A DNA stretch of 64,000 nt from Schauerella fraxinea (lineage in GTDB: Bacteria; Pseudomonadota; Gammaproteobacteria; Burkholderiales; Burkholderiaceae_B). The notes below the pieces were generated by a model. That model was not told where the DNA came from. It did not search any database and was given only the letters and a program-made list of their open reading frames with translations. Both the position numbers and the translations under genes were made by a program. Location of the stretch: positions 806,001 to 870,000 of the forward strand of contig JAVDKK010000001.1 of the NCBI GenBank assembly GCA_030849945.1, read 5' to 3'. Positions within the stretch are counted from its first letter, which is position 1; each line of letters begins with the position of its first letter. Shown here in pieces: positions 25,555 through 34,655 of this stretch.

Positions 25555-26667
25555 ATGAAGTCTGCCGGTGCGCTTGCGGGATGCAAAGTCGTCGATCTGT
25601 CGCGTGTGTTGGGTGGTCCCTACTGCACGCAAATTCTGGCCGATCATGGCGCCGATGTGACCAAGATCGAACCGCCTTCGGGCGATGAAACACGGGGCTG
25701 GGGGCCACCGTTCCTGGGCGACACGGCCTCCTATTTTATCGGCGTCAACCGCAACAAACGCGGCATGGCGGTGGATCTGTCGCAGCCGGCCGGGCAGGAA
25801 CTCGTGCGCACGTTGCTCGCGGATGCCGATGTGCTGGTGGAGAATTTCAAACCCGGCACGCTGGAAAAGTGGGGGCTGGATTATGAAACGCTCAGCGCTG
25901 CATTTCCGCGGCTGGTGCATTGCCGTATCAGCGGTTTTGGCGCCGACGGCCCGCTGGGCGGATTGCCGGGCTACGACGCCTGCGCGCAAGCCATGTGCGG
26001 ATTGATGAGCGTAAACGGCGACGCCGATGGCGAGGCCACGCGTGTGGGCTTGCCGGTGGTCGATATGGTGACCGGGCTCAATGCCGCCGTGGGTATTTTG
26101 CTGGCGCTCAACGAACGCGAAAAAAGCGGGCTGGGCCAGTTTGTCGACATGACGCTTTTCGATTGCGCGATTTCGCTCCTTCATCCGCACGCCGCCAATT
26201 TCTTCTACAGCGGTAAAACCCCGCAGCGATCCGGAAATGCGCATCCCAATATCGCGCCTTACGAGACGTTTGAAACACAGACCGGGCCGATTTTTCTCGC
26301 CGTGGGAAACAACACGCAATTTGCCGGATTGCTGCGCGTGCTGTCGGCGGAGCACCTGGGCGAAGATCCGCGGTTCGCGACCAATGCCGAGCGTTTGAAG
26401 CATCGCGACGCCTTGCGGGCGGCATTGGGCGCGCGACTGGCATCCGAAGATGCGGCTGTCTTGGCCGATAAGCTGTTGCGCCATGGCGTGCCCGCGGCGC
26501 CGGTATTGACGGTCCCGGATATCTTGAGTCATCCGCACACGGCGCATCGCAATATGGTGATGCACGAGGGCGACTATCACGCTGTGGCGTCGCCCATCAA
26601 GCTATCGCGCACGCCAGCAAGCTTGCGACGGCTGCCGCCGAAGTTGGGGGAGCATAACGAGGGATAG
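25555..26667 (+). CDS. CaiB/BaiF family CoA-transferase
   Basis: A 370-residue class III CoA-transferase, 16 bases after the Bug gene. VLGGPYCTQILADHGADVTK opens the protein, NRNKRGMAVDL and VENFKPGTLEKWGLDY follow, and the catalytic Asp is D170 in LPVVDMVTG. It ends with a short LRRLPPKLGEHNEG. With the acyl-CoA dehydrogenase upstream it could activate and oxidise the acid bound by the Bug protein. No hydratase or lyase is present in this cluster, so the pathway would need partners elsewhere. Confidence 0.92.
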   Translation: MKSAGALAGCKVVDLSRVLGGPYCTQILADHGADVTKIEPPSGDETRGWGPPFLGDTASYFIGVNRNKRGMAVDLSQPAGQELVRTLLADADVLVENFKPGTLEKWGLDYETLSAAFPRLVHCRISGFGADGPLGGLPGYDACAQAMCGLMSVNGDADGEATRVGLPVVDMVTGLNAAVGILLALNEREKSGLGQFVDMTLFDCAISLLHPHAANFFYSGKTPQRSGNAHPNIAPYETFETQTGPIFLAVGNNTQFAGLLRVLSAEHLGEDPRFATNAERLKHRDALRAALGARLASEDAAVLADKLLRHGVPAAPVLTVPDILSHPHTAHRNMVMHEGDYHAVASPIKLSRTPASLRRLPPKLGEHNEG

Positions 26668-26730
26668 CATGCGTTCAGGCACGCGGCTCGCTGATGATGG
26701 TCGTCATCCAACACCCAAAAGGTTGCTGTT

Positions 26731-27849
26731 ATGTCGACGCCCGTTACGCCCCCCTCAAACCAGCAGTTTGTGCGTTACACCCCCACGCTCGAACAGATCC
26801 CTGACGATGAAGCTGAAACCATCCAGGGCCTGACCGAGGCGTTGCGCAGTATTTCCGAGCGCGTCTACGAGGACAGCGGCCATGCCGTGCGTTCCGTGCA
26901 TGCGAAAAGCCATGGTCTGCTGTCTGCGGTCCTCGACGTACCCGAAGGCTTGCCCCCGCATCTGGCACAAGGCATCTTCGCGAAATCGGGTCGCTACGAC
27001 GTGGTAATGCGGTTTTCCACCAATCCCGGCGACATCCTCGACGACAGCATCTCGACCCCCCGCGGGTTGGCGGTGAAGATTATCGGCGTGGAGGGCGAGC
27101 GGCTTCCTGGATCCGAAGGTGAGAATGTCCAGGACATCGTGATGCAGAATGCGCCCGCATTTACCGCGGCGACGCCGAAAGCATTCTTGAAAACACTGAA
27201 ACTGCTTGCGGCCACTACCGATAAGGCGCCGGGGCTGAAGAAGGCGTTGTCAGCGGTACTGCGCGGCACCGAAAAAGCGCTCGAAGCCGTGGGTGGTGAA
27301 AGCGGCACGCTGAAGTCGCTGGGCGGCCACCCCGAAACCAATCTGCTGGGTGAAACCTATTACTCGATCGCGCCGGTGCGCTACGGCGATTATGTGGCGA
27401 AGCTCAGTTTGGCACCGGTATCGGCTTCGCTCACGGACCTGACTGACGCGCCGGTAGAAATCAATGGTCACCCCAATGGTTTGCGGGAGTCGGTCAATTC
27501 GTTTTTCGTGCAGCAATCGGGCACATGGGACGTTCGCGTGCAGCTCTGTACGAACGTAGAGTCCATGCCCATCGAAGACGCCTCGGTGCGGTGGCCCGAA
27601 GACGAAAGCCCGTTTGTGACTGTGGCCAAGCTGACGGCGGGGCCGCAAACCGCGTGGAGCGAAGCGCGCGCGGCTGTGGTCGATGAACGGATGGCTTTTG
27701 GCCCGTGGCACGGCGTGGTGGCGCATCAACCGTTAGGCGGCGTGATGCGAGCGCGCAAAACCACTTACCAGTCGTCGGCCGAGTATCGCAGCGAGCGCAA
27801 TGGTTGCCCGATTCACCAGCCGCGCGAGCAAACCTACCTGCCCGAGTGA
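26731..27849 (+). CDS. Catalase-family (SrpA-like) heme protein
   Basis: A 372-residue catalase-fold protein, much shorter than true catalases (about 480 or more). The distal region RSVHAKSHG keeps the active-site His, and VMRFSTNPGD with PRGLAVKIIG matches the catalase core. The usual distal Asn block is replaced by ENVQDIVMQNAPAF, and I do not find the canonical proximal Tyr motif (RxxxY). The C-terminus FGPWHGVVAHQPLGGVMRAR is typical of catalase-related peroxidases. It may be a peroxidase or peroxide/lipid-hydroperoxide enzyme rather than a catalase. It has no signal peptide. Confidence 0.82.
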   Translation: MSTPVTPPSNQQFVRYTPTLEQIPDDEAETIQGLTEALRSISERVYEDSGHAVRSVHAKSHGLLSAVLDVPEGLPPHLAQGIFAKSGRYDVVMRFSTNPGDILDDSISTPRGLAVKIIGVEGERLPGSEGENVQDIVMQNAPAFTAATPKAFLKTLKLLAATTDKAPGLKKALSAVLRGTEKALEAVGGESGTLKSLGGHPETNLLGETYYSIAPVRYGDYVAKLSLAPVSASLTDLTDAPVEINGHPNGLRESVNSFFVQQSGTWDVRVQLCTNVESMPIEDASVRWPEDESPFVTVAKLTAGPQTAWSEARAAVVDERMAFGPWHGVVAHQPLGGVMRARKTTYQSSAEYRSERNGCPIHQPREQTYLPE

Positions 27850-27907
27850 TCGGGGCGCAGTCGGCGCGCGGTGTTGCGCAGCTTCAGCACTCCCGCCGGG
27901 TGAGATA

Positions 27908-27937
27908 AGCGCGTAGCGAGCGATCGCTACGCGTTTT
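27908..27937. terminator. Intrinsic terminator
   Basis: A perfect 10-bp stem, CGCGTAGCGA (27910-27919) with TCGCTACGCG (27924-27933), encloses GCGA and is followed by TTTT. It separates the convergent catalase-like and DUF1737 genes and may serve both directions. Confidence 0.75.
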
Positions 27938-27944
27938 AGCTTGC

Positions 27945-28172
27945 CTAGTCGCGGGTTACCGCAGCGCGCGCATCGGCCCGCAATGAGGCCGGCCCGTCCG
28001 GCCAGATGATGGCCTGCGCCACAATCACTTGCGCGCCGTTGAACGTCACGGCGGGTGAGCCATGCAGCACATATCCCATCGTGAGCGCATCACTTACGCG
28101 TTGGCAAAACGCGGCATCGTCAGGCCCCGTCAGCACGCGATAGATCGGGAGATTCGAAGGGGGCAAGCTCAT
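27945..28172 (-). CDS. DUF1737 domain protein
   Basis: A 75-residue cytosolic protein matching DUF1737: IYRVLTGPDDAAFCQRV, then GYVLHGSPAVTFNG and VIVAQAIIW. Proteins of this family have no established function. The start overlaps the uvrA stop by ATGA (28169-28172), so it is the second gene of a uvrA operon and translationally coupled to it. That raises a possible but unproven link to nucleotide excision repair. Confidence 0.85.
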   Translation of the reverse strand: MSLPPSNLPIYRVLTGPDDAAFCQRVSDALTMGYVLHGSPAVTFNGAQVIVAQAIIWPDGPASLRADARAAVTRD

Positions 28173-31042
28173 GCGGTCTTCCTGTTTTCGGGATGCTTCT
28201 TCAATGTGCGGGCCAGATACGTACCGGTATGACTTTCCGGAGACGCAGCCAGATCTTCGGGCGTGCCTTGCGCGACCACGCGTCCGCCGCCATCGCCGCC
28301 TTCCGGTCCCATGTCCACCACCCAGTCCGCCGTCTTGATCACGTCCAGATTATGTTCGATCACGAGCACGGTATTGCCGGCTTCGACCAACTGATTGAGT
28401 ACCTGCAACAGCAACTCAATATCGCGGAAATGCAGGCCCGTGGTGGGCTCGTCCAGGATATACAACGTGCGTCCGGTACTGCGGCGCGAGAGCTCGAGCG
28501 ACAATTTCACGCGTTGGGCTTCGCCGCCGGACAACGTGGTTGCGCTTTGACCCAACCGCAGATACGACAGGCCCACGTCCATCAATGTATGCAGTTTGCG
28601 CGAGATGTTCGGCACCGAGTCGAAATACTCGAGCGCCTGCTCAACCGTCAGATCCAGCACTTCGCTGACATTGCGGCCGCGATAACGGATTTCCAGCGTT
28701 TCGCGGTTATAGCGTTTGCCGTGGCACGTGTCGCAGGGCACATACATGTCCGGCAAAAAGTGCATCTCGACCTTGACCACGCCGTCGCCCTGGCACGCTT
28801 CGCATCGGCCGCCCTTGACGTTGAAGCTGAAGCGGCCGGGATCGTAGCCGCGCGTGCGGGATTCCGGCACACCGGCAAACAACTCGCGGATGGGCGTGAA
28901 GAGACCGGTATAGGTGGCGGGATTACTGCGCGGCGTGCGGCCGATTGCACTTTGATCGACGGTGATGATCTTGTCGAAATTATCCAGTCCGTTGATTGCC
29001 GTGTAGGGTGCCGGCTCCGACTGCGCATGATGTAGATCGCGCGACAGGGCCACAGCCAACGTATCGTTGATCAACGTGGATTTGCCCGATCCCGATACGC
29101 CGGTGACGCACACGAAGCGACCCGCCGGAATACGCAGATCGACCGACTTTAGATTATTGCCGCTTGCGCCCAGCAGTTCCAGCGCAGGCTGGTCGTCGGT
29201 GACTGGACGGCGTACGGGAATTGCGATCTCGCGCGCGCCGCTCAAATACTGCCCGGTAACCGAATTGGGATCGCTTTGAATGAAATCCGGCGTGCCTTGC
29301 GACACGATCTGGCCGCCATGCTCGCCTGCGCCCGGGCCCATGTCGATCACCCAATCCGCCGTGCGGATCATGTCTTCGTCATGCTCGACCACGATCACGC
29401 TATTGCCCAGATCGCGCAAATGCTGCAGCGTACCGATCAGCCTATCGTTATCGCGTTGATGCAAGCCGATGGACGGCTCGTCCAGCACATACATCACGCC
29501 GGTCAAACCGGAACCGATCTGACTGGCCAATCGAATGCGCTGCGCCTCGCCGCCGGAAATCGTATCGGCGCTGCGGTCCAGCGACAGATAATTCAAGCCG
29601 ACGTTATTGAGAAACGCCAGACGGGCTTCGATTTCGCGCACGATGCGTTCGGCAATTTCTTGCTTCGAACCCGTGAGTTTGAGCGCCTGAAACCATGCCA
29701 GGCAGGCCGACAATGGCATCGCTTCGACTTCGAAAATCGCCTGGCCGTGACGTTCGCCCACACCGCGATCTTCATTGCCGATCAGCACATTGCGCGCATC
29801 TTCGCGCAAGCGCGAACCGCCGCAATCCGGGCAGGTTTTCACTGCACGATATTTACCCAGTTCTTCGCGCACGGTGGACGAATCGGTTTCCTTCCAACGG
29901 CGTTCGAGATTGGGGATCACGCCTTCGAACGGGTGATTGCGAACTGTGCTGCGACCCTTCTCGTTCAAATACAGGAAGGGAATTTCTTCTTCGCCCGAAC
30001 CGTCGAGCACGATACGGCGCATGTCCTCAGTGAGTTCTTCCCACGGCGTTTCGATATCGAAATCGTAATGGGCCGCCAAACTGGTCAAGAGCGAGTGGGT
30101 AAACGCATTGCGCCGATCCCAGCCGCGAATGGCGCCGGCCGCCAGGCTCAGTTCCGGAAACGCGACGACGCGCTTCGGATCGAAAAAGCCCACGTGCCCG
30201 ATACCGTCGCAACTCGGGCAGGCACCGATCGGATTATTGAAGCTGAACAGACGCGGTTCGAGTTCCGGCAGGCTATGGCCGCAAACAGGACAGGCATATT
30301 TACTGGAGAACGTTTGCTCGTGGCCGCTATCCATATCGAGCGCGATCACGCGGCCCTCGGCTAGCTGCATCGCCGTCTCGAAACTCTCAGCCAGGCGTTG
30401 CGTGGCCTCGGGGCGCACGCGCACTCGGTCGAGCACCACGTCGATATCGTGTTTCTCGGCCTTTTTAAGCTCGGGCATGCTGTCGATTTCGACCATTTCG
30501 CCGTCGACACGCAACCGCACATAGCCTTGCGCCTGCAGACTGGCGCATTCGTCTTCGAACGCGCCTTTCTTCGCGCGCGCCAGCGGTGCCAGGATCGCGA
30601 GGCGCGTCTCGGGCCGCCAGGACATCACCGCGTCCACCATCTGGCTCACGCTCTGCGACTGCAGCGGCAGCGAATGGATCGGGCAGAAGGGCGTGCCCAC
30701 GCGGGCATAGAGCAGGCGCAGGTAGTCGTGGATTTCGGTAATGGTGCCCACGGTAGACCGTGGGTTATGGCCGGCCGCCTTTTGCTCGATCGAAATCGCG
30801 GGCGACAGCCCTTCGATCAGGTCGACCTCCGGCTTGTCCATCAGTTGCAGGAACTGGCGGGCATAGGCGGAAAGACTCTCGACATAGCGCCGCTGCCCTT
30901 CGGCATAAAGCGTGTCGAAGGCGAGCGAAGACTTGCCGGATCCCGAAAGACCGGTCACCACCACCAGCTTGTGACGTGGGAGGTCCAACGACACATTTTT
31001 CAGGTTGTGGGTGCGCGCACCCCTGATACGGATCACATCCAT
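28169..31042 (-). CDS. uvrA: Excinuclease ABC subunit A
   Basis: A 957-residue UvrA, the damage-recognition ATPase of nucleotide excision repair. Two ABC ATPase halves are visible, with Walker A motifs TGLSGSGKSSLAF and TGVSGSGKSTLIN and signatures ISGGEAQRIRLA and LSGGEAQRVKL. Zinc-finger cysteine pairs lie in ACPVCG and ACPSC, and in CEACQG and CDTCHG. The longer frame begins with a TTG at 31069; I prefer the ATG at 31042 (MDVIRIRGARTHNLKN), where the family starts. It is divergent from the MFS gene. Confidence 0.96.
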   Translation of the reverse strand: MDVIRIRGARTHNLKNVSLDLPRHKLVVVTGLSGSGKSSLAFDTLYAEGQRRYVESLSAYARQFLQLMDKPEVDLIEGLSPAISIEQKAAGHNPRSTVGTITEIHDYLRLLYARVGTPFCPIHSLPLQSQSVSQMVDAVMSWRPETRLAILAPLARAKKGAFEDECASLQAQGYVRLRVDGEMVEIDSMPELKKAEKHDIDVVLDRVRVRPEATQRLAESFETAMQLAEGRVIALDMDSGHEQTFSSKYACPVCGHSLPELEPRLFSFNNPIGACPSCDGIGHVGFFDPKRVVAFPELSLAAGAIRGWDRRNAFTHSLLTSLAAHYDFDIETPWEELTEDMRRIVLDGSGEEEIPFLYLNEKGRSTVRNHPFEGVIPNLERRWKETDSSTVREELGKYRAVKTCPDCGGSRLREDARNVLIGNEDRGVGERHGQAIFEVEAMPLSACLAWFQALKLTGSKQEIAERIVREIEARLAFLNNVGLNYLSLDRSADTISGGEAQRIRLASQIGSGLTGVMYVLDEPSIGLHQRDNDRLIGTLQHLRDLGNSVIVVEHDEDMIRTADWVIDMGPGAGEHGGQIVSQGTPDFIQSDPNSVTGQYLSGAREIAIPVRRPVTDDQPALELLGASGNNLKSVDLRIPAGRFVCVTGVSGSGKSTLINDTLAVALSRDLHHAQSEPAPYTAINGLDNFDKIITVDQSAIGRTPRSNPATYTGLFTPIRELFAGVPESRTRGYDPGRFSFNVKGGRCEACQGDGVVKVEMHFLPDMYVPCDTCHGKRYNRETLEIRYRGRNVSEVLDLTVEQALEYFDSVPNISRKLHTLMDVGLSYLRLGQSATTLSGGEAQRVKLSLELSRRSTGRTLYILDEPTTGLHFRDIELLLQVLNQLVEAGNTVLVIEHNLDVIKTADWVVDMGPEGGDGGGRVVAQGTPEDLAASPESHTGTYLARTLKKHPENRKTA

Positions 31043-31177
31043 GCGGGTTTCAGCAGATTCAAAGGCCAACTTGGTACTATAGCGCGCCGAACCGCCTTGG
31101 CCGCATGGGGCAGGTCGCTTTGGCTGTATTAAGTACCGGAGATGCCCATCATCCGGACTTCCTATTTCATTTTCTGC

Positions 31178-32380
31178 ATGCCCGCCACACCCAAACTCAA
31201 ACTGACAGCGTCCGAACGCCGCGCCAGCATCGCTCTCTCCGGCCTTTTCGCCTGTCGGATGCTGGGCCTGTTCCTGCTGCTGCCGGTGTTTGCCGTGTCG
31301 GCCGCCGGTTTGCCGGGTGGCAACGACCCGGCGCGCGTGGGTCTTGCGCTGGGCATGTACGGCCTCACCCAGGCCGTGATGCAGATTCCGTTCGGTCTGG
31401 CGTCCGATCGCTGGGGGCGACGGCCTATCGTGCTCCTGGGCCTGCTGCTCTTCATTATCGGCAGCGTGGTCTGTGCCATGGCCGATGATGTGTTCTGGAT
31501 CACCATCGGCCGCGCGATCCAGGGTTCCGGCGCCATTTCCGCTGCTGTTACCGCTTGGCTGGCCGACGCCACCCGCGACGAGGTGCGCACCCGCGCGATG
31601 GCCATGGTGGGCGGCTCGATCGGGATTTCGTTCGCCGTGTCGCTCGTGGCGGCCCCCGTGCTCGTGGGCTGGTGGGGCCTATCGGGCCTCTTCTGGACGA
31701 TTGCCTGCCTGGGCGTGGCCAGCCTCGCCGTAGCGCGCTTCGTGGTGCCTGTAGTGCCCCGCACCACTGCCCGCAGCCTGTCGGTCAGCCCGCGCGCCGT
31801 GCTCACCCATGGCGACCTCTTGCGGCTCAACTTCGGCGTCTTCAGCCTGCATTTGATCCAGGTTGCGCTATTCGTTGTCACCCCGGCCCTGTTGGCCCAG
31901 GCGGGCGGCTTGGCGGCCAGCGACCTTTGGCGCGTGTATTTGCCGGTCATCCTGATTTCGTTCGTGCTGATGGTCCCCATCGTCTTCATCGCCGAGAAAC
32001 GCCGCGCCCACCGTGGCGCGCTGCGTGCGACGGTGGCGGGGCTGGCGTTGGTCTGTGCGCTCATGGGGGCGGTCAGCCACACGTTTTATGCGCTGGCTGG
32101 CGCGCTGACGCTGTTTTTCGTGATGTTCAACGTGCTCGAGGCGTTACAACCGTCGCTCGTATCGCGTGTGGCGCCGGCGCAGTTTCGCGGCCTGGCGCTC
32201 GGGTTCTACAACACGGCCCAGGCGGCCGGGCTGTTTACCGGGGGGGCGTTGGGTGGCTGGATGGCCTCGCACTATGGGTCAAATTCAGTATTTGCCGGAA
32301 CGGCGATCCTGGCGGCGTTGTGGCTGATCGTGACCTGGGCGCTGAAACCTCTGCCGGAGGCGGCTAAGCCGTTGCATTGA
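31178..32380 (+). CDS. MFS transporter, YajR-like
   Basis: A 400-residue major facilitator protein between uvrA and ssb, a conserved position in Bordetella-like genomes. RMLGLFLLLPVFAV is the first helix, followed by YGLTQAVMQIPFGLASDRWGRRP, the MFS motif A. There are about twelve hydrophobic segments. The start at 31178 (MPATPKLKLTASERRA) is chosen from the family's usual N-terminus; an in-frame ATG at 31142 has GGAG directly adjacent, too close to act as a ribosome site. The substrate is unknown. Confidence 0.85.
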   Translation: MPATPKLKLTASERRASIALSGLFACRMLGLFLLLPVFAVSAAGLPGGNDPARVGLALGMYGLTQAVMQIPFGLASDRWGRRPIVLLGLLLFIIGSVVCAMADDVFWITIGRAIQGSGAISAAVTAWLADATRDEVRTRAMAMVGGSIGISFAVSLVAAPVLVGWWGLSGLFWTIACLGVASLAVARFVVPVVPRTTARSLSVSPRAVLTHGDLLRLNFGVFSLHLIQVALFVVTPALLAQAGGLAASDLWRVYLPVILISFVLMVPIVFIAEKRRAHRGALRATVAGLALVCALMGAVSHTFYALAGALTLFFVMFNVLEALQPSLVSRVAPAQFRGLALGFYNTAQAAGLFTGGALGGWMASHYGSNSVFAGTAILAALWLIVTWALKPLPEAAKPLH

Positions 32381-32571
32381 GCGCCGGGTGGCCGGGTTCT
32401 TCCCATGCGGTTACTGCCGGGGCAGGCTTCTTGCACAAGTGGTGCGGCGGCGACAACACGCTGCAGCGACCCGGGTGGACACGGTTGTCCGCCTGAGTAG
32501 GTTCAATTCATCACAGAACAATTTTTTTCAAACCTGTTTTATCGTCTAATGGCGGTTTAAGGGAGATCGCA

Positions 32572-33120
32572 ATGGCATCCGTCAACAAAGTCATTCTCGT
32601 CGGCAATCTGGGCCGCGACCCGGAAGTGCGCTACAGCCCCGAGGGTAGCGCCATCTGCAATCTGTCTCTGGCGACGACGTCCCAGTGGAAAGATAAGGCG
32701 TCGGGCGAGCGCAAGGAAGAAACCGAATGGCACCGTGTGGTCATGTACAACCGCCTGGCTGAAATCGCCGGCGAGTACCTGCGCAAGGGCCGCCCGGTGT
32801 ATATCGAGGGTCGTCTGAAGACCCGCAAGTGGCAAGACAAAGACACCGGCGCCGATCGTTACAGCACCGAAATTGTGGCCGACCAGATGCAAATGCTGGG
32901 TGGCCGTGAAGGCGGCGAAGGCGGTGGCGGTGGTTTCGGCGGTGGCGACACCGGCGGCGGCTACGAAGGCCGTGCTCCGCAACAGCAACGCAGCGCCCCG
33001 CGCGCCGCCCCGCAACGTCCGGCGCCCAGCGCACCGGCCGGTGGCAACGGTGGTAATGGCGGCAACCAAGGTGGCGGCGCCGCTAACCTGGCCGATATGG
33101 ACGACGATATTCCGTTCTAA
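32572..33120 (+). CDS. ssb: Single-stranded DNA-binding protein
   Basis: A 182-residue SSB. Residues 1-110 form the OB fold (VNKVILVGNLGRDPEVRY, WHRVVMYNRLAEIAGEYL, YIEGRLKTRKW). The linker is Gly-rich and then Gln/Pro-rich. The last residues DMDDDIPF are the acidic tip that recruits repair and replication partners. It has its own promoter region in the 191 bases upstream and a hairpin terminator downstream. Confidence 0.97.
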   Translation: MASVNKVILVGNLGRDPEVRYSPEGSAICNLSLATTSQWKDKASGERKEETEWHRVVMYNRLAEIAGEYLRKGRPVYIEGRLKTRKWQDKDTGADRYSTEIVADQMQMLGGREGGEGGGGGFGGGDTGGGYEGRAPQQQRSAPRAAPQRPAPSAPAGGNGGNGGNQGGGAANLADMDDDIPF

Positions 33121-33143
33121 AGCCAACGGTTTCGGCTGACGAC

Positions 33144-33180
33144 TATACAAACCCGCGCTCGCAAGATCGCGGGTTTTGTA
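33144..33180 (+). terminator. Intrinsic terminator after ssb
   Basis: AACCCGCG (33150-33157) pairs with CGCGGGTT (33168-33175) around a 10-base loop. The flanks TACAA and TTGTA extend the stem with one bulge, and the right arm runs into TTTT. Confidence 0.75.
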
Positions 33181-33291
33181 TTTGGTGCCATCGCGCTGCG
33201 AAAAATAATTCGCAACCGGATGCAATCCGTCTTCCGCAAACAGACGTGCCTTGCTAGAGTGCGTGCCCCTCAGTTAAACGACGTACCCCAA

Positions 33292-33531
33292 ATGAAAGTG
33301 TTGAAGTTCTTGCTCATTATCGTGATCGCCGCTGTCGTGATCTTTGGATGGCGCTGGTACAGCTACGTGAGCAACACGGAAAGCCCGTATCAGGAAGTCG
33401 GCATCGAGCTGAACAGCCGCATGCCGGGCCCGATCAATAAGTGGGGCTGCGACAAGCTGCATGCCACGTTCCAGAACGTGCTGCCGCCTTATGGTTGCCA
33501 AGCTGCGACGGATCCGAAGCAGTGGCGCTGA
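33292..33531 (+). CDS. Small single-pass membrane protein, unknown function
   Basis: A 79-residue protein beginning MKVLKFLLIIVIAAVVIFG, one membrane helix or uncleaved signal anchor. A short periplasmic part follows with two cysteines (KWGCDKLHATF and PPYGCQA) that could form a disulfide. I do not recognise the family. Composition matches neighbours and a strong terminator follows, which supports a real gene. It could be an envelope-associated small protein; no function is proposed. Confidence 0.65.
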   Translation: MKVLKFLLIIVIAAVVIFGWRWYSYVSNTESPYQEVGIELNSRMPGPINKWGCDKLHATFQNVLPPYGCQAATDPKQWR

Positions 33532-33630
33532 TGCGTTGATGCAGTCGTGATTGTTGGCAGGTGCACCGCATAGCTGATGCACCTGCAAGAGCATTCACGT
33601 CTGGACTGCAAATCGTTGATTTGCCAAATA

Positions 33631-33665
33631 AATCGGGCCGCCATCGATGAGATGGCGGCCCGATT
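33631..33665. terminator. Strong bidirectional terminator
   Basis: A perfect 15-bp stem, AATCGGGCCGCCATC (33631-33645) with GATGGCGGCCCGATT (33651-33665), closes a GATGA loop. It lies between the small membrane protein (plus) and the Bug gene (minus) and has A-rich and T-rich flanks suited to both directions. Confidence 0.88.
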
Positions 33666-33685
33666 GTTTGTGAGACGGACGACGC

Positions 33686-34645
33686 TTAGTTCGCCGTGAT
33701 CCCCGCCGACGTAATCACACCAGACCAATGCTTGGTGTCGGCCTCGACCGTTTCACCCAACGTTTTCTGATCCTGATACCGCACTTCGATACCGGCGCCG
33801 CGCGCCTTCTCGATCACGTCTGGCGATTGCAGCCCCTTCTCAAGCGCCGCCGACATCTTGGCGATCACGTCATCAGGCGTACCCGCTGGCGCAAACAGCG
33901 CCACCCACGCATCCAGTTCAAACCCTGCAAATCCTTGCTCGGCGGCCGTTGGCACGTCGGGGATCATGGGGTGGCGTGCGCTGCTGGCGACTGCAATCGC
34001 GCGCAGTTTGCCTTGCTGGATGTGGCCCATTACCGATGGCGGTGTGGTCAGGAACAACTGCACACGGCCCGAGAGCACATCCTGGATCGCGGGACCCGAG
34101 CCTTTGTAGGGCACGTGCACCATATCGGTCGCGCTCATCTGCTTGAACAGCTCTGTGCCGATGTGCGGTACCGAGCCACTGCCTTGCGACGCATAGTTGA
34201 TCTCACCCGGGTGCGCCTTGGCATACGCCACCAGCTCTTTCAGGTTATGCACCGGCAACGAGGGATGCACCACCATCACTTGCGGCGCCACGGCAATCAT
34301 GGCTACGGGCTTGAAAGATTCCTTGGTCCAATGCAACCCGGTGAACATCGACGGGTTGCCCGCGTGATACATCGAATACGACGCGAGCAGCGTGTAGCCA
34401 TCGGGCGGCGCGGCGGCGACCATGTTGTAGGCGATGTTGCCGCTGGCGCCGGTGCGGTTGTCGACCACGGTGGCTTGGCCGAGCCCGCGGGTGAGCGGTT
34501 CGCTCGCCAATCGCGCCGCGAGATCGACGATGCCGCCCGGTGGCACCGGCACGACGATGGTGATGGGATGCGTGGGGAACTCGGCGGCTTGCGCGGCGGG
34601 CACAAGCAGTGTCGCGGCCAGCAAGGTCAACACTTTGCTAAACAT
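33686..34645 (-). CDS. Bug-family periplasmic solute receptor
   Basis: A 319-residue Bug protein. The signal peptide MFSKVLTLLAATLLVPAAQA ends before AEFPTHPITIVV. PVPPGGIVDLAARLA, VVDNRTGASGN, DGYTLLASYSMYH and VPYKGSGPAIQDVLSG identify the family; the VDNRTGASG variant differs from the common VENRPGAGG. I start at the ATG at 34645, with AAGG upstream, because the frame's earlier ATGs lie in the preceding gene. It follows the MetE-like methyltransferase by ten bases on the same strand. Confidence 0.9.
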   Translation of the reverse strand: MFSKVLTLLAATLLVPAAQAAEFPTHPITIVVPVPPGGIVDLAARLASEPLTRGLGQATVVDNRTGASGNIAYNMVAAAPPDGYTLLASYSMYHAGNPSMFTGLHWTKESFKPVAMIAVAPQVMVVHPSLPVHNLKELVAYAKAHPGEINYASQGSGSVPHIGTELFKQMSATDMVHVPYKGSGPAIQDVLSGRVQLFLTTPPSVMGHIQQGKLRAIAVASSARHPMIPDVPTAAEQGFAGFELDAWVALFAPAGTPDDVIAKMSAALEKGLQSPDVIEKARGAGIEVRYQDQKTLGETVEADTKHWSGVITSAGITAN

Positions 34646-34655
34646 GATGCTGACC

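Noticed and set aside
31043..31177. LexA-type SOS box upstream of uvrA, and likewise upstream of ssb
   Set aside because: I looked for CTGT-N8-ACAG; only half sites such as CTGTATTAAG appear, so SOS control is not supported by sequence here.
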